This document shows positions 31,129-40,077 of a stretch of 43,910 nucleotides of DNA, one piece after another. The first letter of the stretch is position 1. Every line of letters begins with the position of its first letter. The DNA lies in the IMG/VR virus record IMGVR_UViG_3300041402_000278, positions 1 to 43,910 of that record; one strand, given 5' to 3'. The notes under the pieces were generated by a model. That model had not been told where the DNA came from and did not search any database. It saw only the letters and a list, made by a program, of their open reading frames with translations. A program made the position numbers and the translations under genes. This DNA comes from a virus.

Positions 31129-31154
31129 CTGGGGGAGGCCGAAACCTCCCCCAG
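31129..31154 (-). terminator. GC-rich hairpin after the major capsid gene (terminator-like, no T-run)
   Basis: A perfect 10-base-pair stem (31129-31138 with 31145-31154) with a six-base loop in the 82-base gap downstream of the capsid gene. On the transcribed strand the stem is CTGGGGGAGG, loop TTTCGG, then the complement. It lacks a following run of T, so it is not a classic intrinsic terminator. It may pause or partly terminate transcription, or protect the abundant capsid mRNA end; either would lower expression of the genes beyond. This is the strongest inverted repeat I found in the window. Confidence 0.65.
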
Positions 31155-31175
31155 TGTTATCCGCCTTCTGCCCTA

Positions 31176-32525
31176 CTAGAACGAAGCGTCGAGGTTGTCG
31201 ATGCGGACGTTCTTCCGGGGATGTGTGCAGAACAACTGCTCGTACATATTCCCGGTCGCGAAGAACGCATCCTTCCGTCCCACGCTGTCGATCACCCGAT
31301 TCCAGATGGAGCCGGTGCGATCGTCCCAATCCCACGTACCGAGCGTCAGACGACGCCAGGTATCGGACTGCAGACAGAACGCGACTTCCGGCGGCAGCTT
31401 CCGAGCGACCATCATGCGAACCTCACGGTCCCCAAGGATGATGCTCAGGCCGCTCTTACCACCCGCGAAGCTCCTGGGGTCGTTGAAGACCCGGTCGCCC
31501 TTGAGCGACTGCCAGTAGCCCCTGTTTGCAGCGCGAGAAGTGATGATCGTGTCGATCTTCCCGCCGCCCTTCACCGAGACCTCATCGTCCGCGAACGACA
31601 GCAACTCCTCGGTCAGTTGCCCACCCCAGACTGCGTCTGAACCGTCGATGATGATCGACTTCCACATCCTGGAGAGAGTTCCCGATCGGGAGATGTTGTT
31701 GTACGTGGCGATGATCCCGCCATCGTCCGCCCCGGCCATGAGCCCGGCGATCTCTCGATCGGTCCCGGCTGCATTCTGGGAGGACTGCCCTGCCTCGTCT
31801 CCTGGGAACATGTAGAGATCTGCCCCCGCTGCCACGATCGCAGCCACCAGGGTGTCATTCCCGGCGAACGAAACGAGGTTGTTGTCTTCGTCAATATCGG
31901 TCACCTGGAGGCTCTGGAAGCCGCCACCAGTGATGACTGTCTGGCCATCTGCAGCCGTATCGAAGACGATCCGCTCGCCCTCCAAGAACTGGAGCCAAGC
32001 GTCCGTGAATCCATCCACTCCGAGAGAGCGGTTCACGGTGACCTCCAGGACGCCCGCACCGGGTCGCACTGGAGTGAGTTCGGCCCGCGCCTTGATACCG
32101 GCGCCGAAACCGATGTACATCCTATCCAACTCGTTGACGAGCCTCGTTACGAGGTCCGGGAGTGCCCGCTCCATGTAATTGATGAAGGCACCTTCGTCCC
32201 CAACCACACGACGCATCGTGTCGCCCGTCATCTCCACGGTCCCCTGGATCTTCCGGAGGAAGAGCCTGGAGTTCTTGAAGACTGGGTCGTCGGCCTCTGG
32301 GATGTATTCGTTCTCACCCCTCGCACCGACTCCAGCAGGAAGCTGGAAGTAGTGCGCCATCTCGATGAAACGTCCGCCCGTGGTGTCGTCTACGGAGACG
32401 TTCATGTCGGTCTGGAAGATCGAGAGGAGTTCTGAATCCTCAACAATGTTCGTGATTAGGGGATCAGCGAAGATGACCTTCATCGCTTCGGTAATGGCAT
32501 CCGTGGTGGTCGTCACACTGGCCAT
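31176..32525 (-). CDS. Major capsid protein
   Basis: 449-residue protein immediately after the scaffold gene in transcription order, as is usual for capsid proteins. Supportive features are the N-terminal helix (AITEAMKVIFADPLITNIV), the 'GARGENEYIPEADDPVFKNSRLFLRKIQGTVEMTGDTMRRV' type region that resembles the E-loop/N-arm-plus-spine-helix part of HK97-fold capsids, and a long beta-rich body with 'TIITSRAANRGYWQSLKGDRVF'. It is followed by a strong hairpin. The exact capsid family is not identified. Confidence 0.85.
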   Translation of the reverse strand: MASVTTTTDAITEAMKVIFADPLITNIVEDSELLSIFQTDMNVSVDDTTGGRFIEMAHYFQLPAGVGARGENEYIPEADDPVFKNSRLFLRKIQGTVEMTGDTMRRVVGDEGAFINYMERALPDLVTRLVNELDRMYIGFGAGIKARAELTPVRPGAGVLEVTVNRSLGVDGFTDAWLQFLEGERIVFDTAADGQTVITGGGFQSLQVTDIDEDNNLVSFAGNDTLVAAIVAAGADLYMFPGDEAGQSSQNAAGTDREIAGLMAGADDGGIIATYNNISRSGTLSRMWKSIIIDGSDAVWGGQLTEELLSFADDEVSVKGGGKIDTIITSRAANRGYWQSLKGDRVFNDPRSFAGGKSGLSIILGDREVRMMVARKLPPEVAFCLQSDTWRRLTLGTWDWDDRTGSIWNRVIDSVGRKDAFFATGNMYEQLFCTHPRKNVRIDNLDASF

Positions 32526-32549
32526 GATCCCAACCTTTGTGCAAGAGGA

Positions 32550-33803
32550 TTATCTGCCAAGAAACTTGCCCAAACCCCCTTCCTTCCGGACGAGAGCTAG
32601 ACGTTCCTTGATCGACTGTCCCGCAGGCAGCTTGTTCGGTTGGGCAGGGGCAGACTTCTTGCCGGGTCCCGGCGCCGCCGCTGCACTTCGCCTCTTTTTG
32701 CTCGCCTTAACGAGTTCTTTCCCGGATTTTGGCTTTTTCTTAGGACCCTTCTTGGTCGAAAGTTTACCTCGGCTCCGAGCGCCGTCCTTGATTGCCGTCC
32801 TCGCTTCGAGGGGATCAATCCCATTTGCCTCTAGTCGTGCAGCCACAATCGTCGGTAGATCCTTCACTTCCAACGACTGCAGCTTGTTCCGATCTATATG
32901 CTCGACAACGTCGCGAGTCAAGTCTTGGATCAGCACCGCCCTCTTGTTCCCTTCCAGGGCTTCCGGCACGATCAGGTCGATCGCGTCCTTCAACTGCTGC
33001 CCTTTCTGGGTCTGCTCTGCACGAGCCTCCCTGGACTTAGTCAGCTTCGCCACCGTCTCCAGTCGAGACGCTTTCGCTTCGGCCTGCAAAGTCCGGAGTT
33101 CCTTGGGGTCTCCGATCAGCTTATCTACTACAGCCTCCAGCTTTTCCCAGACTCCGGGGGTCACGAGTAGGGCGAGCGCGGTCTGGGGGAGATCGGCTTC
33201 CTCGACGTACTCGATCACGAAGCCCGCAGGGTCTACCTCGAATTGCTCTGAGATGCCCTGTAGTTCGTTCTGAACGACCTGAAGCTCGCTTTCCCTCTTC
33301 CGTACAGCCTCGCCCCGCATGAAGCCGTTACGCATCTGATTCAGGCGTTCGGCGGTCTCCTCGTCATCGACCTCGATCTCGACATCGTCCGAGTCTGGCT
33401 CACGTCCAGGCATCTTGACGGTGATCGGCTTTTTGCCCTCGTCCTCGTCCTCGTCCTCATCCCCATCTACGTCATCGTCGGCATCGTCGGCATCGTCGGC
33501 ATCGCCTTCTGCAGCCTCATCGTCCTCCTCGCCTTCTGCGTCCTGATCCCCTTCCTCTTCAGCTTCCTCCTCCCCGCCCTCTTCTTCTTCTGCGTCTGAC
33601 TCACCCTGATCTTCGGCATCCTCCTCCTCCTCGTCGTCGCCGTCGCCGCCATCGTCGGTGGCCATCATGGTCCCTTTTTCCTCTAACGTCGTCCGTGCCC
33701 GAGCGAGAGCTTCTTGAATCGTCGGGGGAGCTTGATCGTCAGCCTTGTCGTCGCTACCGGCACCGTCGTCATTGGTCGCGGTTGCGTCGTCGCCGTCTGC
33801 CAC
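32550..33803 (-). CDS. Scaffold (capsid assembly) protein
   Basis: 417-residue protein with an extremely acidic first 140 residues (Asp/Glu/Ala repeats), a helical coiled-coil-like middle ('EEVDDEETAERLNQMRNG', 'EVRTLQAEAKAS' type stretches), and a strongly basic tail (KKGPKKKPKSG, KASKKRR). Acidic-to-basic, coil-rich proteins placed between portal and major capsid are the standard scaffold arrangement; the basic tail would bind the capsid interior. It starts at GTG 33803 after AGGAGAG. No protease motif is seen, so a separate head protease is not evident. Confidence 0.8.
   Translation of the reverse strand: MADGDDATATNDDGAGSDDKADDQAPPTIQEALARARTTLEEKGTMMATDDGGDGDDEEEEDAEDQGESDAEEEEGGEEEAEEEGDQDAEGEEDDEAAEGDADDADDADDDVDGDEDEDEDEGKKPITVKMPGREPDSDDVEIEVDDEETAERLNQMRNGFMRGEAVRKRESELQVVQNELQGISEQFEVDPAGFVIEYVEEADLPQTALALLVTPGVWEKLEAVVDKLIGDPKELRTLQAEAKASRLETVAKLTKSREARAEQTQKGQQLKDAIDLIVPEALEGNKRAVLIQDLTRDVVEHIDRNKLQSLEVKDLPTIVAARLEANGIDPLEARTAIKDGARSRGKLSTKKGPKKKPKSGKELVKASKKRRSAAAAPGPGKKSAPAQPNKLPAGQSIKERLALVRKEGGLGKFLGR
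33473..33499 (-). repeat. Tandem 9-base repeat in the scaffold acidic region
   Basis: Three perfect copies of a 9-base unit (CATCGTCGG on the plus strand) at 33473-33499, continued by a partial copy, encoding repeated Asp-Asp-Ala. Nearby, a CTCGTC hexamer is repeated about three times (33439 onwards). These are short in-frame repeats coding for the acidic stretch, not a CRISPR or attachment site. They may expand or contract between isolates. Confidence 0.8.
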
Positions 33804-33825
33804 AGTTTCTCTCCTGGTTATGGGC

Positions 33826-36210
33826 CTACTGGCCCGATGCTCCTGGTGATTGTGCTACGCCTTTGGGGTTTCCCCCAGGTTCCGTTCCCGCTGCAGCTTC
33901 AGACGTGGAGGCGCCCTCGGGAGAGCCAGCCGCACCGCCGCCTGCCGGGTCTCCGTTGCCGCTGAACTGGTTGTCTCCAGCCTGGCCTCCATCGGGGTCG
34001 GCTTCTGCAGCCTGTTGGGTTTTGATGGTGATGTTGATGATGTGCATCTGCCGGTGGATCTCGAACTGCTGCTGGATGATCGGCTCCAGGTTCAGGAACT
34101 CCGGAGACGACATAAACTCTTCGTGCGAAAGAAGATGCACCAGATCGTTGTACCACTCGAAGACCGGGATCTCGATCGCAGGCTGGCCCTGGAGGAGCCT
34201 CCCGTTCTCTTGGTCGGCTGTGATCCGGTGGACCCCACCGAACTTCCCGGCGCGACCCAGGTGAGGGAATTGGCTCAACTCGAAGAACGTCGAGATCGAC
34301 TCCGGTGTCCCCGGCGGGCCAAAGAGCCCTCCAGCGTACAGGGCCGTGATGTTCTTCTGGCGCTCACCCCTGCCCTCCGGGAGCATGGACTCGACATCCG
34401 CAAGAGCGTTGACGGCGCCTTCCTCGAACATCTCCGGCTGCACCGTGATGGTCCGTGCGACGTTGTCGGCCCCAGCGTAGGAGATGATCTGCTCTTCATC
34501 GAAGATGACCGGGAGAAGCACCTTCCAGTCCTCGGCCATGCGAGCGAACTCTTCTGCAGCCCGACGCATCGTGGGACCCAGGAACCTGTCGCTGTTGAAG
34601 CGAAGCTCTTTCACGAGTTCGCCGGAGGCGTCTTCCGTGGGAGCGTCACCCTCGGTCCCGGCCAGGTTCCCGATGTCGTCAATCTCGTTCCGCATGAACT
34701 CCAGGGTCCGGTAGGCATCCTGAGAGAGCGGAGGCGGCGCGACCCACTCGAACGGGGGAATGCGATCGCGTCGAGAGACCTTCAGGTTCAGGCCAGGGCG
34801 GTTCGTAATCATCGACTCTTCGATGCCGCTGTTCGAGTCGATGATCTTGATCGGGTTGGCCGAGAGGTTCGTGTGCTCGATGATGAGCGCAGCGACCTTG
34901 TTGAAGACCCTCTGTGGCTGGTTCATGGCCTCTTGGGGCGTAGAACCACTCGCGGGCCGTCCAGGGAGCCGAACGAACTCAAACCGGCGTATAGGGCTCG
35001 CACTCGGGTAGCGCACCGGCCTCTGGTTATCGTGGAGAACCTCTTTCCGGGTGACGACCAGGAGCCTGCCGCCGGGCTTCTCGGGAGTCTCGTCCATCTG
35101 TGCATACGGGGCGGGCTTGTGCCAGAGCGTGAAGACCTCGACGGTGGACTCCGGGATACTCACGTCGGCACTGAAGTCGGCTCCGAAAACGCTGGGGTCT
35201 GCAGCGCCGAAGTACCCATCTCCGTAGGTCAGGCGTTCCGCGACCCCCGTGTCTCCACCAGAGCTACTCCCACCCTTGGGAGCCTGCTGTCCCTCGATCT
35301 TGATACCGTAGGTCTGGAAGATCTCCGCTTGGGTCAGGAAGCTCCGGACGCAATGCCAGGACTTGTCGTGCCACGGGGCGGGACCCCACTCCCCACGAAC
35401 CTGCACGGGGTTCAGCACTTCGACCGCGAGATCCCCTTTCCGCTCTGCGTGTCCAGCTTCGGGACCCATGGGCATCCCGCTCTCTTCATCGAACATCGGC
35501 TTACCGTCCCCATCGAAGCCGATGCTGTCCGAGCCTTCCTCCTGAAAGCCTCTCAGAACCTCCTGCTGTTCGTCGCTGAAGCCCTCCATGTCCTCGTCAC
35601 CGGGGCGACCCTCGAAGCGGATGAAGTCGCCTTTGGCTAGGTCGATTGTGCTCTGCAGGTAGACCATCCCGGCGGGGATCAGCCAGGCACTCGCCCGATC
35701 CCAGACCTCCGGCATCTTCGTCTCGCGCCACTTCGTTTTGAAGATGATGTCCATGGTCTCCGCGAGGAGAGCGTCGATCCGATCGGGACCCGGCGTGAAG
35801 GTGATGATCGGCGGGTTCTCGGTCATGCGGGCGTGGGTGAGGATGAACCAGATCAGCAGCCTGTTGAAGACCGGCCTCTGGCGCCATTTCTTCTCCTCGG
35901 CGGTCATCCACTGAGTCACGTCGATGAAGCGACCCATGCGCGGATTGAACACCGACCACTGTTGCCCAGCCAACATTCTCACGTTCTCCTCGACCTGCCG
36001 CATCCACCGTCTGAGAACGTCGTCCTGGGAGTCGTAGAGGTAGGTGACCCAGTCGATCCGATCCTGATCCCGCTCGTCTGCTACGCCGTGGCCGTCGTTC
36101 CCATCGGCGCGAATATCTGGGATCTGGTCGAACTCGAACCGCTTCCCGCCACCCAGCGACAACGTCGCGCTGGCACCACCAGTGGAGAATCGAGAGGATG
36201 CGAGGGCCAT
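33826..36210 (-). CDS. Portal protein
   Basis: 794-residue protein, long for a portal and in the size range of P22- or N4-type podovirus portals. Supportive stretches are 'WVTYLYDSQDDVLRRWMRQVEENVRMLAGQQW' at the start, 'NRLLIWFILTHARMTENPPIITF' (crown/wing helix area), 'FNKVAALIIEHTNLSANPIKII' and 'DDIGNLAGTEGDAPTEDASGELVKELRFNSD', which fit the portal core. The C-terminus is Gly/Pro/Ala-rich and disordered. It lies before the scaffold and capsid genes in transcription order, with a GGAGGA binding site. It forms the DNA entry ring in the capsid vertex. Confidence 0.85.
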   Translation of the reverse strand: MALASSRFSTGGASATLSLGGGKRFEFDQIPDIRADGNDGHGVADERDQDRIDWVTYLYDSQDDVLRRWMRQVEENVRMLAGQQWSVFNPRMGRFIDVTQWMTAEEKKWRQRPVFNRLLIWFILTHARMTENPPIITFTPGPDRIDALLAETMDIIFKTKWRETKMPEVWDRASAWLIPAGMVYLQSTIDLAKGDFIRFEGRPGDEDMEGFSDEQQEVLRGFQEEGSDSIGFDGDGKPMFDEESGMPMGPEAGHAERKGDLAVEVLNPVQVRGEWGPAPWHDKSWHCVRSFLTQAEIFQTYGIKIEGQQAPKGGSSSGGDTGVAERLTYGDGYFGAADPSVFGADFSADVSIPESTVEVFTLWHKPAPYAQMDETPEKPGGRLLVVTRKEVLHDNQRPVRYPSASPIRRFEFVRLPGRPASGSTPQEAMNQPQRVFNKVAALIIEHTNLSANPIKIIDSNSGIEESMITNRPGLNLKVSRRDRIPPFEWVAPPPLSQDAYRTLEFMRNEIDDIGNLAGTEGDAPTEDASGELVKELRFNSDRFLGPTMRRAAEEFARMAEDWKVLLPVIFDEEQIISYAGADNVARTITVQPEMFEEGAVNALADVESMLPEGRGERQKNITALYAGGLFGPPGTPESISTFFELSQFPHLGRAGKFGGVHRITADQENGRLLQGQPAIEIPVFEWYNDLVHLLSHEEFMSSPEFLNLEPIIQQQFEIHRQMHIINITIKTQQAAEADPDGGQAGDNQFSGNGDPAGGGAAGSPEGASTSEAAAGTEPGGNPKGVAQSPGASGQ

Positions 36211-36211
36211 G

Positions 36212-36418
36212 CTATTCCTCCGTGCCGAGTGTTATGGGAGTCCCGCCACGGATCGCCGGGATTAGCTGCTCGACCTGCTGATATGGGAGGGTCCCGAGCA
36301 CATCGAGAGCCGCCTTCCAGACTGACATGTCGATCGCGATGTGGGTGGGATTCCCAATTCCTGATACCTGTCCAGGATCGCCATTCGGGGTTTCAGCTTC
36401 AGGCTTCGAGTCAGTCAT
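36212..36418 (-). CDS. Hypothetical protein (68 aa)
   Basis: Small unrecognised protein, proline- and glutamate-rich at the start (TDSKPEAETPNGDPGQVSG) with a hydrophobic helix-like C-terminal half ('VWKAALDVLGTLPYQQVEQLIPAI'). It ends just before the portal gene's binding site. Possibly a small assembly factor, judging only by location next to the portal. Confidence 0.5.
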   Translation of the reverse strand: MTDSKPEAETPNGDPGQVSGIGNPTHIAIDMSVWKAALDVLGTLPYQQVEQLIPAIRGGTPITLGTEE

Positions 36419-36708
36419 CGGGTCGCGGCCTCCAGCCTGGTTATTTCTGCGTCCATGTCCCCTCGCGTGGCGTCCTGTTCGACCCGAGCGGTCTTCAGCC
36501 GAGAAAGCTGATCCTCGTCACTGTATCGCTTTGCAGCCGGTAAGTCTATCAGGAGACCCCACCACCGCTGCAGGGTGAGGTTGATGGCCGCGTTGTCGTT
36601 CGGGTTCCCTCCATCCTCTTTGACCTTGGCCACGAGAGCAGCCGAGAAGTCGTTGAACTCCTCGTCGGTCATCTCGAAGCCGGTGGGCGGTAGCACTCGT
36701 CTGGGCAT
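36415..36708 (-). CDS. Hypothetical helical protein (97 aa)
   Basis: Unrecognised, largely helical protein with charged residues throughout; the C-terminal half (LSRLKTARVEQDATRGDMDAEITRLEAATR region, about 68-97) looks like a coiled coil. It overlaps the following gene by 4 bases. Lies between the fibre-like genes and the portal. A structural or chaperone role is possible. Confidence 0.5.
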   Translation of the reverse strand: MPRRVLPPTGFEMTDEEFNDFSAALVAKVKEDGGNPNDNAAINLTLQRWWGLLIDLPAAKRYSDEDQLSRLKTARVEQDATRGDMDAEITRLEAATR

Positions 36709-36715
36709 GATTCCT

Positions 36716-37027
36716 CTAGGGGTCGATGTTGGGGTTCACGGTCCCGCTCACGAACTCGAAGTCGATGGAGTCGGGGTCGATGGCCCCTCCCGTGGGGTTC
36801 GTGAGCACGACTCGCACGAGGTCGTTGGCGACAACCATGAACGTAAGGCTTAGGTCGTCCATCGTGGTCGCTGTCGTCACCGGAGCCCACGAGATGATGT
36901 GGGTGCCGAGGACGACTCCGGTGGCCGTCACGTCGATGACGGTGGTGCCGTTCGGGCCGATGGAAGGGATGTCTATCGTCACCCGAGTGACCAGTAGGTT
37001 CTGGAAGATCGTGTCGAGTCTACGCAC
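36716..37027 (-). CDS. Small beta-rich structural protein (103 aa)
   Basis: The start is a GTG at 37027 that overlaps the end of the fibre-like gene; the longer frame upstream is inside that gene and is not used. The product alternates strands ('LLVTRVTIDIPSIGPNGTTVIDVTA', 'LSLTFMVVANDLVRVVLTNPTG', 'IDFEFVSGTV') and resembles a small Ig-like or jelly-roll domain. It is probably a tail or head accessory component. No specific family is recognised. Confidence 0.55.
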   Translation of the reverse strand: MRRLDTIFQNLLVTRVTIDIPSIGPNGTTVIDVTATGVVLGTHIISWAPVTTATTMDDLSLTFMVVANDLVRVVLTNPTGGAIDPDSIDFEFVSGTVNPNIDP

Positions 37028-38756
37028 CTGTGGTCTCCAAGATCCGCCACCGTGATGTCGTGCCGTCATACCAGAGCAGCGCGGAATCACCAGGCCCAAG
37101 GATCAGGTCCACGCCGGTCGGGGAGATGATCCGGTTCGTGGCTACACTACCAACGTCTTGATGCCCAAGCACCAGATCGAACGAGCCGATGTTGACGAGT
37201 CGCAACTCATCGTCTGCCTCAGAGAAAGCGGCTGTCGTAGCGTCAATGCCCGTGATGGTGCGAGAGGCGTCAGTGTCCAAGCGCAACAGGCCACGCATCG
37301 CGGTGCCAGAACCTTGCCCCTGGTAGTCGTCCTCATCTGCCGTGATCTGAGCGGGACTGATGGGAACGAGAGCGTTGGCCCCTTGCACCTTCGAGCGAAC
37401 GGTGACCGTGAACGTAAGGCCAGAAGCCTCGTAGATCTGACTGGCCAGACCTGCGGTGTAGACCCGCAACCGATAGAGTCCAGAGTTGTCTGCGCCTGCA
37501 CGTTCAGCCGAGAAAAACGCGATGTTGTTTCTTACGGCAGCATCGTCTTCGATGGACCAGAACAGGGCCGAGCCGAAGCCATCCACCATGTCGCCAGACG
37601 TGAGCCCGGTGAGTCGCCACGAAGAGAGGAGCAGGTTGGTGCTGGATGCGCGGCGAATGAAATCGGAGACTGGGAACCCATCAGCTTCGACTCGTATCCC
37701 GCCATTCGGAATTACGACCTTTGCTGCTGACGCTCCTGTGAGGAACGGATCAAGTACGAGATCCGCACCGTCCCACCAGATAGCGGCATCTGCCGCCGCG
37801 ACCGTGTTGCCGAACTTCAAGAACGTGTTGTCGTTGAAGTGGGCGTGACCAGCGCCGAAGTCGGACTCAGCGCCTCCGGTGTTCAGCAGGAACCAGGCGT
37901 TCAGGGCTACCGGGATGGCCGAGCGCACCGCCGCCTTCTCGACGGTGCCGCCGAAGGCGATGGTTTCCACGTCGAGCCCGTAGTAGGCCACCATCGCCTC
38001 GGCACCACCCTGGGGCTGGAATAGGGCGACCGTAGGAGTCGCGGCGAGGACAGCCCTCACCACCCCCAGGTCCACCGCCGATCCTAATACCGTGGAGAAC
38101 GTCGGGCGGAATTGGAGCCCGAAGATCGCCGTCATGGCCATCGCGCCGCCACTGAGGGTAGCGCGAGTCTGTGGTCCGGCGTTGATGACGGTACTGGTGA
38201 GCGACGTGCGAGTGCCGGTGAAGTCGTTTTGAGTCGTCGCGCCAGCATTGAGGACGAGAGCCCCGAGCGGATTGAAAGTACCTCCCGCGCCAGCCCTCAA
38301 AGTCGGGAGGGCGTTGAAGAGCGTGAACGCTGCGAAGCCTGGAGCCACATCCGACTGGATATCTGGCGCTCCTCTCATCCCCTCCCAGATGAACGTCGGG
38401 AACGTGAAGTTGATGGTCGGGGAGATGTTGACTCCCCCACCAACGAAGGGGCCTCCACCAATGGTCTGAGTCGGCTGGAACTGGTAGGCGTGGGTCTGCA
38501 GCGCAGCCGCTGCTGTGATGTCCTCGACTTCGATGGGGGACCAGGAGCGGACTATCCCGAGGTTCGCGTTGGTGGTGCCTCGAAGCTCTAGCTCCTCAGA
38601 GGCCCCCGTGCCACCGAAGGCGAACTGCCCACCGGCCCTGCCAGCCAGCAGGAGGTACTGCAAATGGTCGTCAGAGGCGAGACCCTGGAGGGTGTCGTGG
38701 AACGGTGGTGCTGCGGGGACGCCACCCTGAGCAGACGCCTTGAGACCAGAATTCAC
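37020..38756 (-). CDS. Tail fibre/spike-like protein (578 aa)
   Basis: The N-terminal part carries 'HDTLQGLASDDHLQYLLLAGR' type sequence, a motif common to the anchoring region of phage tail fibres (the 'DDH-x-QY-x-x-L' element). The body is Gly/Ala/Thr-rich with repeated short strands, consistent with a beta-helix or triple-stranded fibre. The last part ('ITADEDDYQGQGSGTAMRGLLRLDTDASRTITGI') is similar to fibre or capsid-binding C-terminal domains. It begins at GTG 38756. Its role in host attachment is inferred. Confidence 0.7.
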   Translation of the reverse strand: MNSGLKASAQGGVPAAPPFHDTLQGLASDDHLQYLLLAGRAGGQFAFGGTGASEELELRGTTNANLGIVRSWSPIEVEDITAAAALQTHAYQFQPTQTIGGGPFVGGGVNISPTINFTFPTFIWEGMRGAPDIQSDVAPGFAAFTLFNALPTLRAGAGGTFNPLGALVLNAGATTQNDFTGTRTSLTSTVINAGPQTRATLSGGAMAMTAIFGLQFRPTFSTVLGSAVDLGVVRAVLAATPTVALFQPQGGAEAMVAYYGLDVETIAFGGTVEKAAVRSAIPVALNAWFLLNTGGAESDFGAGHAHFNDNTFLKFGNTVAAADAAIWWDGADLVLDPFLTGASAAKVVIPNGGIRVEADGFPVSDFIRRASSTNLLLSSWRLTGLTSGDMVDGFGSALFWSIEDDAAVRNNIAFFSAERAGADNSGLYRLRVYTAGLASQIYEASGLTFTVTVRSKVQGANALVPISPAQITADEDDYQGQGSGTAMRGLLRLDTDASRTITGIDATTAAFSEADDELRLVNIGSFDLVLGHQDVGSVATNRIISPTGVDLILGPGDSALLWYDGTTSRWRILETTGA

Positions 38757-39172
38757 GCTGCGAAACTGCCTCCCCGTGCGAACACGTTGAAGACTTCGGC
38801 TTCCTCGGTTGCAGCCCCAAGCACCACCGTCGCGTCAGCGAGGTTGAGGGGTGGGTCGTTGAGGACCGTCGTGAGGTCGAGCATGGCGCTGAACGACTCC
38901 ACGTTCCCACCCGGCACGATGGCAGCGACCAGGATCTCTCGCCACAGGTCCCACGTCCCGCCGCTGTCGAGGGAGATGAAGAGCCGGATCATCCCGAGCG
39001 TAGTGGTCGCCTCGGCCTTCACTTCGATCTGGTCGATCCTCACGCCGTCCGTCTCACCGTCCACGACCGCGACGATGGTGCCGGTGCCGTCGAGGTTCGG
39101 GTTGGCCGCGCTGATCGCCGCGATCCCGATGACGGGGCTCTTGGTGAAGACTGGATCTGTGTTCTTGCTCAT
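38753..39172 (-). CDS. Tail-associated beta-sandwich protein (139 aa)
   Basis: A beta-rich protein with 'DGTGTIVAVVDGETDGVRIDQIEVKAEATTTLGMIRLFISL' type pattern, which I associate with small phage tail-fibre chaperone or structural proteins ('G-x-RI-x-x-I ... TT-x-G-M-IRLFI'). It lies between two fibre-like genes and overlaps both by four bases. A virion role is likely; exact function unknown. Confidence 0.55.
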   Translation of the reverse strand: MSKNTDPVFTKSPVIGIAAISAANPNLDGTGTIVAVVDGETDGVRIDQIEVKAEATTTLGMIRLFISLDSGGTWDLWREILVAAIVPGGNVESFSAMLDLTTVLNDPPLNLADATVVLGAATEEAEVFNVFARGGSFAA

Positions 39173-40077
39173 GCCAGGGCTCCGTTCGCGTGGCAGCGGT
39201 CACTGGACGACCAGGGGCGTCGGCTCGTGGCTCGCTGAAGGATGAAGTCGAAGGGGTCGCATTTCAAGATCTCGGCGCACCATTGGGTGACCGAGGACGC
39301 CGCGATCCGGTCGTCCGCGATCAGTCCGATGGACCGGGCCAGGATCATGTCGAAAGGTGGGCAGGCGAGGACCCCGAGGCAGATCGCTTCGATGTACTGA
39401 AGCACGGCTGCTGCAGGGACTTGGCCGGGGTCAATGAAGCCGACGATCTGGCTGAAGAGGATCGACAGCGCGGCCTCGTGCTGGGTGACCGCCGACTCAG
39501 GGACTTGGGCATCCGCGATCTGGTCGATCATCTGGGTGAACGACAGGGCTAACTCGAACTGCCACTGGGCGACGGCAGTTAGTGGGACTTGGGCGTCGAG
39601 GATCTGGCCGATGATCTGAGCGAAGGTGGTCTGGCCACCGACACCCGACTGGGGAGCGCCCCCGACCTCGGGGCGGCTGTCGATGTAGGTGGACGGTACG
39701 AGCGCCCCGTTCCTGGCCTTGATCTGGGCCATCGGGATATGCAGGTCGTAGGTGAACCCGGCCTGGTTCACGACCACGACTCCGGCGTCCGTGCGCTCGA
39801 TGAAGTTGGTGGCGCCGTCCACTAGGGTCACGAAGGTCCCGCCGACCTCCGCGCTGTCCTTGATCTTCAGCCACGCGGCCCCGGTGTCGATGTAGCCACC
39901 GTGGTAGGCGTACTTGAGCTTGAGCGAGTTGAAACGGTCCCAGGAGAAGGGCCTGAAGGTCATCGCCTCCAGGAGTTGGGTCATGCGGAAGACGCGCTGA
40001 GACGCCTGATCCTCCGCGTCCGCGTCCCAACCGCTGGGGAACCCCTTCTCGCTTAGTTCACCGCCGGAGAATGGCAT
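39169..40077 (-). CDS. Tail fibre-like protein with repeated 'DAQVP..AVTQ' units (302 aa)
   Basis: The second half has a roughly 30-residue unit repeated about four times, each with an 'I-(A/L)-D-A-Q-V-P-x-(S/T)-A-V-(T/A)-Q' core, later diverging ('FIDPGQVPAAAVLQ', 'LIADDRIAASSVTQ'). Repeats of this kind, ending in a hydrophobic-Asp-x-x-(V/I)-P-x-S-A-V-T-Q motif, occur in tail fibres of many phages. The N-terminal half has a short linker and a domain with 'YAYHGGYIDTGAAWLKIKDSAE'. It is likely part of the tail fibre or baseplate-like collar. Confidence 0.65.
   Translation of the reverse strand: MPFSGGELSEKGFPSGWDADAEDQASQRVFRMTQLLEAMTFRPFSWDRFNSLKLKYAYHGGYIDTGAAWLKIKDSAEVGGTFVTLVDGATNFIERTDAGVVVVNQAGFTYDLHIPMAQIKARNGALVPSTYIDSRPEVGGAPQSGVGGQTTFAQIIGQILDAQVPLTAVAQWQFELALSFTQMIDQIADAQVPESAVTQHEAALSILFSQIVGFIDPGQVPAAAVLQYIEAICLGVLACPPFDMILARSIGLIADDRIAASSVTQWCAEILKCDPFDFILQRATSRRPWSSSDRCHANGALA

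Noticed and set aside
33430-33640. Repetitive stretch as a possible CRISPR array
   Set aside because: The repeats are short 6- to 9-base in-frame units coding for acidic residues in the scaffold protein, with no spacers or 25-40-base repeats.
33850-35640. 596-codon open frame on the plus strand, antisense to the portal gene
   Set aside because: Same reason: composition is that of a shadow frame (Arg, Leu, Val-rich), and the portal reading has clear support on the other strand.
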